DNA of 23,384 nt, taken from a virus. Below the pieces are notes generated by a model that saw only the letters and a program-made list of their open reading frames with translations, had not been told where the DNA came from and made no database searches. Position 1 is the stretch's first letter, and every line of letters begins with the position of its first letter. Of the stretch, positions 16,274-22,836 are shown piece after piece. The position numbers and the translations under genes are program-made. The stretch is from IMG/VR virus record IMGVR_UViG_3300010153_000123, positions 1 to 23,384 of that record. One strand, given 5' to 3'.

Positions 16274-16302
16274 TTTGTATATTATTAATAGATACTACTT
16301 TG
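16274..16302 (+). promoter_or_regulatory. Promoter candidate for the tail/adhesin block
   Basis: TTTG at 16274-16277 is followed after 17 bases by CTACTTTG at 16295-16302, one base off TAnnTTTG; the spacing fits the Flavobacterium TTG/TAnnTTTG pattern. It sits just after a terminator and 22 bases before the ATG at 16325. The first 16 bases (TTTGTATATTATTAAT) recur exactly at 22808-22823. Confidence 0.5.
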
Positions 16303-16324
16303 TAATAAGGACTAAAATAAAATT

Positions 16325-16870
16325 ATGGCCGCTAAACACATACTAAGCTTAGAAGTTTTACCTGTATCTAATACTGAAGTATTTAGTGTTAAAGATACAA
16401 GTACCTATGCTAAAAATTTAAAAATTGATTGTCCAGAATTGTTAATTACTGTACCTGGATTTAATCAACCAGCATTAATAAAAGTTACTGAAAATTTTGA
16501 TCTTACAATAAATGCTTGTGCATTAAATGTACAAACAACAAATTGTAATAATACACGTGTCATGATTCCTGATGGTTTATATATTATCAGGTATCAAGTT
16601 AGTCCTCATGATAAAGCATATGTTGAGTATAATCACTTAAGAGTTACAAACTTAATGAAACAATATTATGATAAGTTATGTCAACTAGATATTACCCCAT
16701 GTGTACCAAATTCAGAAAGGAAACAATTATTAAGTGATTTAAATGATATTAGAATGTATATTGATGCTGCTGTAGCAAAAGTAGAATATGCAGCAAATCC
16801 TAGTGCAGGTTTAGAATTATTTAATTTTGCTAAGAAACTATTAGGTAAAATTACCTGTCCCACATGTTAA
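16325..16870 (+). CDS. Beta-rich tail protein with helical C-terminus
   Basis: A 181-residue protein not assigned to a named family. Residues 1-105 are beta-rich with a conserved-looking strand MIPDGLYIIRYQVSP (about 80-94) followed by YVEYNHLRVT. The C-terminal part is helical (about 105-172) and ends in CPTC, a possible metal-binding or disulfide pair. There are cysteines at several other sites, including about 38, 59, 66 and 119. It opens the Cys-rich block that includes the giant adhesin, so it probably belongs to the tail or to attachment of the adhesin. It has its own promoter candidate and follows a terminator, so it starts a new unit. Confidence 0.6.
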   Translation: MAAKHILSLEVLPVSNTEVFSVKDTSTYAKNLKIDCPELLITVPGFNQPALIKVTENFDLTINACALNVQTTNCNNTRVMIPDGLYIIRYQVSPHDKAYVEYNHLRVTNLMKQYYDKLCQLDITPCVPNSERKQLLSDLNDIRMYIDAAVAKVEYAANPSAGLELFNFAKKLLGKITCPTC

Positions 16871-16895
16871 ACCAATAACCAATAAATTATAAATA

Positions 16896-17036
16896 ATGGC
16901 ACAAAATTGTTCACATTGCAAAAGACCAATAGGATGCGGTTGTCAAAAGACAACAGCAAGTAACAAACAAATTATTCACAAGGGTTGTAAACCAGCATAT
17001 GAAGCTGCACTTGCTGCAGGAATAGTTAAGAAATAA
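16896..17036 (+). CDS. 46-residue Cys-rich small protein
   Basis: A short gene that is easy to overlook. The peptide has C5-x2-C8, C14-x-C16 and C31, which suggests a small zinc knuckle or a disulfide-linked domain, followed by a short Ala-rich helix ending in two Lys. Two AACCAAT elements (16869-16876 and 16877-16883) lie ahead of its ATG, as for other genes with real leaders. The stop is 2 bases before the ATG of the giant adhesin, so the two are tightly coupled. It could be an assembly partner of the adhesin. Confidence 0.6.
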   Translation: MAQNCSHCKRPIGCGCQKTTASNKQIIHKGCKPAYEAALAAGIVKK

Positions 17037-17038
17037 GA

Positions 17039-20000
17039 ATGGAACCAAAGAAAGACAATATTATACAGAAGATCAATACTGAACGTGGTTTTGCTGATGA
17101 GATATTTAAGAAGTATAGATTTGATAGATATGGGATTGGGTCATGTTGTGGCTCAAACCTCCCTTCTTATATAAAGGATAAATATCTTTGTGATTATCAG
17201 GATAATAAAATATCACAGTATGATAATGTTGAGGTAGTAAAAACCTCTTATGTTCCACCAGAAGGAGGGGCTTCAGAAGATCTAGAAAGACCTGCTTGGG
17301 TTGATCAATATTGTGGAGATGTACAAGGAGATGTAGATATATACTTCTACTATGATGCAACATCATTAGGATTAGGAGCTGTTATGAATGCATATAATGC
17401 CAGTTCTGAATGGGTAGGAATTATTAGATCTGGGAATTTAGATGCACCTTCTGGTTCTTGTGCAGGTGGAGAAGCAGTTGGTATAAATGAATATCATACA
17501 GCAATATTTGGAGAAAGATGGCTTGATTGGGCTACATCTGCAATGACCGGTACATATCAGAATGCTGGTAGTTGTGGTGGTAATGGTACACCAATGGCTA
17601 ATGGAAATCCATGTACAACAGGACAACCTGTAGATGCAGATCCAAATCCCCTAAGAAATTTTGGTATAAATGATTGTGGTAGTGTTGCAGATTCAGCTTT
17701 TCCAGAAACTGTTCAAGCAAATAATAAATTTTGGAGTATTCTTAATTGGGCACAATCTACTGGAGTAACTATGTATAATGCAGGGATTCCAGGTGCAACA
17801 GTTGCAAACAGTTGTATTACTGATAATTCTGGAGGAATTTTTAGTAGTGTAGTTACAATTGGACCACCTCCGTCAGCTACAAATAAAAACTTATTGGTTG
17901 TTGTATTTGCTGATGAATCAACATCATCAACTCATAAACAACCTTATCATGATCTAGGTCCAACTGTTAGTTGGAATACTGCAACAGATGGTACTGGTAC
18001 AATGACACCATGTTGGGGTGCTGACCATGCTGAATTTATTGCACAAAGAGCTGTCTGGATGAATGCACAACCAGGAAGACAATCAGACTTCTTTCTATAT
18101 CCTTCTAATCCAGCAGGTGGACCTGGTAATGGACAATTACCTTTCCCATTACATTCATTAGGTGCAGTATCCAGTGGAGATAAACCATCTGCACTTGCTA
18201 GTGCTACAATAACATTTACAGGAAATCCAGTAGATGGTGAGTTCTTAACAATACAATCAACGGCCTTTCCAGGACTTGGATTAACATTAACATATTTTGC
18301 TGATGCAGCAACTGATTTAAACACAAGAAAATTTAATAGTTCAGGTACACCATCTGATATTGCAACTGAATTAAAAGCATGTATTGAATATATGCAACCA
18401 TATGGACATGGAGGTGATATAACTGTAACACAGAATGGAGGAACCTTAACTCTTACACAAATAACTGACACCTCACATGGTGATACAACAATCATAACTG
18501 ATTTAACTAATGCTACAGTGCCTGCTGCATTTTCTGGAGGATTTCCAGATGGTATGTTTAATACAATACCTTTCTGTTCTATAGCATCAATGAATCCTAT
18601 TGGTACATCAAATCCTTACTTTGCACAAAAATCTGGAGCTCTTGACCAACATGGCTGGGGTGTTGATCCTGCAATGTTGTCTTTCCAGTCAAGCACATTC
18701 CAAGAGGATCTAACTGAATTTACTAACTTAACAACTTGTAATGACTCAGAATGTTTTCTATTTGTTGTTAAAAATCAAAACGGTGATCCAGTAGAAGGAC
18801 ACCCAATAATAATGCAAGGTGGTATAATAGGATATACTGATGAGAATGGTTTACTTAGATGGTGTGTGGAAGATGCTTCTGTAAATACACATCATGTATT
18901 AGACTTATGTACATGTCTTTCAACAACAGGAGGGTGTGCATCACAAAAAGTATCAATAACATTAACAGATAGCAGTCTTACCTCATGTCCTACAACACCT
19001 TTTCAAGCATGTGATCCTGATGCAGAAGAACAATCATCTGGTAATGAAAATGAAGGTTGTACAGATCCGGCTGCAGATAATTATGATCCAAATGCAGGTG
19101 TAGATGATGGATCATGTACATATTGTCAATCCTTTACTATAGCAGAGATCAGTAGAACTGATGCTACTGAAACAGCAGGAGGTGTATGTAATGATGATGG
19201 GGCTATTGACATAACAGTAAATGGTGGAACAGCTCCTTATACTTATTATTGGACTGGACCAGGTGGATTTACAGCAACAACACAAGATATATCAGGCTTA
19301 TGTGGTGGTCAATATACAGTAATGGTAACGGATAGTTCAACCCCAAGTCCGTGTGTAGAAACAGAAGTTTTCCTTATAAATCAACCTAATGCAATTGTAT
19401 ATGGTTGTACAAATGCAGAAGCATGTAATTATGATGCTTCAGCGAATATGGATGATGGATCCTGTTTATTTGATGGATGTACTGATATATCAGCAACAAA
19501 TTATAATGCAAGTGCTACAGCAGATTGTAATTGTAATGGAGTAGGTACTGCTCAATATCAAAATCTTGTTGGATGGGATAGTTGTTGTACAGGATGTGTA
19601 GATGGTTGTATGGATCCATTAGCAAATAATTATGATGCTGCAGCTACTTGTGATGATGGAAGTTGTACATATAATTGGAACTGTATAGAAACAACTACAA
19701 CAGGTGGATCAGAACAACAAATATCTTGTCCTACACAAACATACGTTGGAACATTTGGTGTAGCAGCTCAAACATATGCTGAAGCTCAAGAAGTCTTCTT
19801 AGATTATATTGGTGATCCTGGAAATGGTCTTGATAATACTGATATACCATCAATGAAATGGTCATCTATCTGCCTTGCACCTGTTGGTACTAATGGTTGT
19901 ACAGATACTGTAGCTAATAATGGTGGAACTATGCACATAGTATCAGGTATTTCTATGGGTTATTTTAACAATGATTGGCCTAGTGTTACATGTGGATGTT

Positions 20001-22774
20001 CAACTACTAACTGTTGGCCATCAGGATGGACATGGACACCTAATATTAATGGATGGTCTCATCATCATACTGGTACATGGCTTGAGTGGGTAGCTTTATT
20101 AAACTCAACTATAGCTGATGGTCAAACTTGGGTAGATCAGAATGGAGGTGGAGTAGCAACATTTACCGGTCTATTATATACAGAAATTAGAGCTATTATA
20201 AGTGCATCTCAAGGTAGTTGTGCCAGTCAAAATGGAGCTCCTCTAACAAACTTACTTTTCCCTGAATGTTGTGGCCTTTTAAATACTTTTAACGAAAATA
20301 CTGAAGGTATTGGATATTGTTCATGTGAACTAGGTACTATAACTGAATGTAACTGTACAGAAATGACTGATGGTTCGGGTATATACCCAACTGAAGATGA
20401 TTGTTTAAATGCTGCAGAAAGTTGTTGTAATAACCCTGGTCCTGACAATTACACTTGTATACCAGGAACTTTTACTAATAGTTGTTCAAATAAAACTGAA
20501 GCTAATCCAGGTACATCTTTACCATATAGCATGGATATTGATATAGTTATTGCTGATGAATGGACATTAACCTTTTCATCAAATACAAATCCTATTGATT
20601 ATTATTGGAATGTAATGACAGCAGGATCTAACATAGTTGCGGGTGGTTGTTATGATCCTAATACAGGAACTTCACTATATTATCTCAAATCAATAACCTT
20701 TGAAAGAGAAGGAGTATTAGTTGTTGAAATAGATGATGCAGTTTCACCTGTAGATTCTTGGGGTACTTTTTTAGGTGATTTAGCTACAACATATGGATAC
20801 GATGGTACAACTTACCCATCCGTAGCTGGTATGACATACACACAAGTAGTAGTTCAATTAGCAACTTCTGAACCAGGAATCTGGAGTTCATTACCTATTA
20901 TAGCTATATGTAATTGTAACCCAAGTAATAATTGTGATTGTATATCAGATCCTAATGGTCTCTATACAGATTATACAACTTGTTATGGTGATTGTTGTCC
21001 TTTATTATATTATGGATGTACAGACCCAAGTGCATTTAATTTTAGTTCAGTAGCTAATGCTGATCAAGGAGGTTGTTTATATTGTGAAGATGGTACTTTT
21101 AACTTAACACCTGCTGGAGATATTACAATAACAACTACTGATCCAACATCAAATGGTGCAACAGATGGATCAATAACTATTACTTTTAATTCACTTAATG
21201 CATATTATACTCCAACTCCTGGAGCAACAACTCCTGCAGGAGGAACTGTGATAACATTATATGATGCTACAACAGGTAATCAAATAGGTGTTCCTTGGAT
21301 GCCAGGAGGAGGTGTTAATGCAGCTACTTATGCTGTAATGACTTTTGAAAATCCTGATTATCAAATTGGTTATGGAACATATATAATAACTATAGAAGAA
21401 GTCCACGTATACAATGGTATAACTTATGTAGTTTGTAATGATACATTTACTGTAAATGATCTTGCAGGTTCTGGAACATCATTATGGGAATGTCAACCTG
21501 GAACATTTCTTGATGAATCATTAGTAACACCTGGTGTAACATTAGATTCAGTACTTCAAAATACTACTGGCGTATATGTAAATGTAGCTCAATTAAATGC
21601 AGGTAATACAAATGGTCTTGGATATTATGCAACTTATTCAGATGCAATAGATGATTGGAATTGGTCTTCCATTTATCAAAATCCTATAGGTTGGACTTGG
21701 CCTTGGTGGTACCAAGTTAACGCTACAGCACCTACAACAACAGGTGATGTTCAATGTCAAAGTGATAGTACAAATGCATATAAAACATCCTTCCTAAAAA
21801 TAGAATATAAAAATACTAATACTGGTGTAGTAATGTATACATGTGATGACAACACCCCTTGGCCTGATTTAGTTAGTTTTGTTGAAGGAAACATAGGTAG
21901 TACTTTTGCTCCAAATGTTAAGTTTAGCGTACTAAGAGCTGCTATAATAGCAAATGATCCTAATGAAGATTTAGTAGTAGATTTAAAAGCTGTTATTTGT
22001 GATTCAATTAATTGTGAGTGTGTACAATCACCAACAGGAACGTATACTAATGAAGTAGCTTGTAATCAAGACTGTTGTACAAATGGTTGTACAGACCCTG
22101 CAGCTGATAACTATTATGCTAATGCTATTTGGGATGATGGTAACTGTATTTACTGCAGTACATTTTCAAACATAGTTACAATTACTGATCCAACTTCACC
22201 TCCTGGAGCAACAAATTGGAATGCTGGTAATATAAACGTTAACAACGGAGCAATCAATGCTACAGGTATTGGAGGTTCTGGTAACTATAGTTATACCGTT
22301 GCTTTTGCAGGATACAATAGTAATCAATTTGTTAATCCAAATGCACTATGGCCTGGTTTTTATGAAGTTGTAGTTACTGATGATACTTTGGGTTGTTCAG
22401 TTACAACTTATCATCAGTTAAGTCCATTATATACTAAGTGTCATGATAATGGTACTCCTTGGTTACCAAACAGTCAATCACAATGGATGAGTACAGGTGG
22501 TGTTTATAATTATTTAATTATTGATAATGCACCTAATGGTAATACTACAAGTAATGTTTATGCTTCTAATGGAGATACAATAAATATTGCTAACCTACTT
22601 GGTACCTATCTTTCTATTGATATATATGATAGCAGTGGTACTCAAGTTGCAGGAGTAACTAATACATCTAGCTTCTCATGGATTGGTGCAACACCAGGTG
22701 ATACATATTATATTGAAATAAAACAAGCTACCGATTGTGCATACGTTGGAGTTATATTTACAATGCCAGTATAA
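17039..22774 (+). CDS. Giant Cys-rich modular adhesin / tail protein
   Basis: A 1,911-residue protein, the largest in the window. It has no signal peptide, so it is probably a virion part rather than a secreted protein. In order: an N-terminal region (1-95) with an SCCG motif; a vWA-like segment with DIYFYYDATS at 100-109 and LLVVVFADES at 285-294; a carboxypeptidase-regulatory-like beta domain at about 572-612 (NGDPVEGHP, YTDENG); six GCTDP...DDGSC-type motifs; SprB-like beta repeats at about 700-785 and 1707-1797 and a looser one near 1350-1478; three divergent ~190-260 residue modules; and a beta-rich C-terminal domain. SprB repeats are known from the gliding adhesin of Flavobacteriia. It probably binds the host surface. 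It starts 2 bases after the 46-residue gene. Confidence 0.75.
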   Translation: MEPKKDNIIQKINTERGFADEIFKKYRFDRYGIGSCCGSNLPSYIKDKYLCDYQDNKISQYDNVEVVKTSYVPPEGGASEDLERPAWVDQYCGDVQGDVDIYFYYDATSLGLGAVMNAYNASSEWVGIIRSGNLDAPSGSCAGGEAVGINEYHTAIFGERWLDWATSAMTGTYQNAGSCGGNGTPMANGNPCTTGQPVDADPNPLRNFGINDCGSVADSAFPETVQANNKFWSILNWAQSTGVTMYNAGIPGATVANSCITDNSGGIFSSVVTIGPPPSATNKNLLVVVFADESTSSTHKQPYHDLGPTVSWNTATDGTGTMTPCWGADHAEFIAQRAVWMNAQPGRQSDFFLYPSNPAGGPGNGQLPFPLHSLGAVSSGDKPSALASATITFTGNPVDGEFLTIQSTAFPGLGLTLTYFADAATDLNTRKFNSSGTPSDIATELKACIEYMQPYGHGGDITVTQNGGTLTLTQITDTSHGDTTIITDLTNATVPAAFSGGFPDGMFNTIPFCSIASMNPIGTSNPYFAQKSGALDQHGWGVDPAMLSFQSSTFQEDLTEFTNLTTCNDSECFLFVVKNQNGDPVEGHPIIMQGGIIGYTDENGLLRWCVEDASVNTHHVLDLCTCLSTTGGCASQKVSITLTDSSLTSCPTTPFQACDPDAEEQSSGNENEGCTDPAADNYDPNAGVDDGSCTYCQSFTIAEISRTDATETAGGVCNDDGAIDITVNGGTAPYTYYWTGPGGFTATTQDISGLCGGQYTVMVTDSSTPSPCVETEVFLINQPNAIVYGCTNAEACNYDASANMDDGSCLFDGCTDISATNYNASATADCNCNGVGTAQYQNLVGWDSCCTGCVDGCMDPLANNYDAAATCDDGSCTYNWNCIETTTTGGSEQQISCPTQTYVGTFGVAAQTYAEAQEVFLDYIGDPGNGLDNTDIPSMKWSSICLAPVGTNGCTDTVANNGGTMHIVSGISMGYFNNDWPSVTCGCSTTNCWPSGWTWTPNINGWSHHHTGTWLEWVALLNSTIADGQTWVDQNGGGVATFTGLLYTEIRAIISASQGSCASQNGAPLTNLLFPECCGLLNTFNENTEGIGYCSCELGTITECNCTEMTDGSGIYPTEDDCLNAAESCCNNPGPDNYTCIPGTFTNSCSNKTEANPGTSLPYSMDIDIVIADEWTLTFSSNTNPIDYYWNVMTAGSNIVAGGCYDPNTGTSLYYLKSITFEREGVLVVEIDDAVSPVDSWGTFLGDLATTYGYDGTTYPSVAGMTYTQVVVQLATSEPGIWSSLPIIAICNCNPSNNCDCISDPNGLYTDYTTCYGDCCPLLYYGCTDPSAFNFSSVANADQGGCLYCEDGTFNLTPAGDITITTTDPTSNGATDGSITITFNSLNAYYTPTPGATTPAGGTVITLYDATTGNQIGVPWMPGGGVNAATYAVMTFENPDYQIGYGTYIITIEEVHVYNGITYVVCNDTFTVNDLAGSGTSLWECQPGTFLDESLVTPGVTLDSVLQNTTGVYVNVAQLNAGNTNGLGYYATYSDAIDDWNWSSIYQNPIGWTWPWWYQVNATAPTTTGDVQCQSDSTNAYKTSFLKIEYKNTNTGVVMYTCDDNTPWPDLVSFVEGNIGSTFAPNVKFSVLRAAIIANDPNEDLVVDLKAVICDSINCECVQSPTGTYTNEVACNQDCCTNGCTDPAADNYYANAIWDDGNCIYCSTFSNIVTITDPTSPPGATNWNAGNINVNNGAINATGIGGSGNYSYTVAFAGYNSNQFVNPNALWPGFYEVVVTDDTLGCSVTTYHQLSPLYTKCHDNGTPWLPNSQSQWMSTGGVYNYLIIDNAPNGNTTSNVYASNGDTINIANLLGTYLSIDIYDSSGTQVAGVTNTSSFSWIGATPGDTYYIEIKQATDCAYVGVIFTMPV
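19055..19126 (+). repeat. DDGSC motif 1 of the adhesin
   Basis: Encodes residues 673-696, starting GCTDPAADNYDP and ending DDGSCTYC. It is the cleanest copy and marks the border between the N-terminal domains and the first SprB-like repeat. Confidence 0.8.
19136..19399 (+). repeat. SprB-like beta repeat in the adhesin
   Basis: Residues about 700-787 read as a SprB-type repeat: a DGAIDITVNGGTAPYTYYW strand pair, then a loop with TTQDISGL, then GGQYTVMVTD, and a final conserved Cys. This is the typical G-x-Y-T-V-x-V-x-D ending of the Bacteroidota family. Confidence 0.65.
19403..19672 (+). repeat. DDGSC motifs 2, 3 and 4 in a cluster
   Basis: Motif 2 spans 19403-19471 (GCTNAEACNYD to DDGSC). 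Motif 3 follows directly at 19475-19540 and is degenerate: the DDGSC end is replaced by DCNCNG. After a short Cys-rich linker, motif 4 spans 19604-19672 (GCMDPLANNYD to DDGSC). Confidence 0.75.
19673..20446 (+). repeat. Adhesin large module, copy A
   Basis: Residues 879-1136. It begins WNCIE, holds a W-x2-W-x-x-L-x-x helical motif (WLEWVALLN) and an LLYTEIRAII segment, and closes with C-x-C (1104-1106), GIYPTEDDC and CC. The same order of marks is seen in copies B and C. Confidence 0.45.
20447..21013 (+). repeat. Adhesin large module, copy B
   Basis: Residues 1137-1325. It begins YTCIPGTF, has SWGTFLGDL and MTYTQVVVQL at the places of the copy A helices, and closes with CDC (1299-1301), GLYTDYTTC and CC right before DDGSC-type motif 5. 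Confidence 0.5.
21014..21085 (+). repeat. DDGSC motif 5, degenerate
   Basis: Residues 1326-1349, GCTDPSAFNF to DQGGCLYC; the DDGSC end has become DQGGC. Confidence 0.7.
21482..22084 (+). repeat. Adhesin large module, copy C
   Basis: Residues 1482-1682. It begins WECQPGTF, has WPDLVSFVEGN and FSVLRAAII at the equivalent places, and closes with CEC, GTYTNEVAC and CC before DDGSC motif 6. Copies B and C share the C-x-P-GTF opening and the same ending. Confidence 0.5.
22085..22156 (+). repeat. DDGSC motif 6 of the adhesin
   Basis: Residues 1683-1706, starting GCTDPAADNYY and ending DDGNCIYC. Its first nine residues are identical to motif 1, 3 kb away. Confidence 0.75.
22157..22431 (+). repeat. 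Second SprB-like beta repeat
   Basis: Residues about 1707-1797: NNGAINATGIGGSGNYSYTV, then a loop, then WPGFYEVVVTDDTLGCSV, ending with QLSPL. It follows the SprB pattern (GxGxYxY, GxYxVxVxDxxxC). Confidence 0.55.
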
Positions 22775-22807
22775 AATGATTAAAATGATTGTTAAAATGA
22801 TAAATAA

Positions 22808-22823
22808 TTTGTATATTATTAAT
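22808..22823 (+). promoter_or_regulatory. Promoter-like TTTGTATATTATTAAT element
   Basis: The 16 bases are identical to 16274-16289, which also lie in a gap before a gene. Here the element ends 13 bases before the ATG at 22837. The gap of 62 bases is AT-rich and also contains three copies of an AAAATGAT-type unit at 22774-22803. No clear -7 TAnnTTTG box follows; TAGATATG at 22832-22839 is one base off but overlaps the start codon. Confidence 0.35.
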
Positions 22824-22836
22824 GTAGAATATAGAT

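Noticed and set aside
16303-16324. AGGA near 16308-16311 as a Shine-Dalgarno site for the 16325 gene.
   Set aside because: It is about 13 bases from the ATG, and no other gene here has such a site, as expected for a Bacteroidota host.
19055-22156. The DDGSC motifs as thrombospondin type 3 calcium repeats.
   Set aside because: They lack the DxDxDGxxD spacing of that family. Calcium binding remains possible but is not shown.
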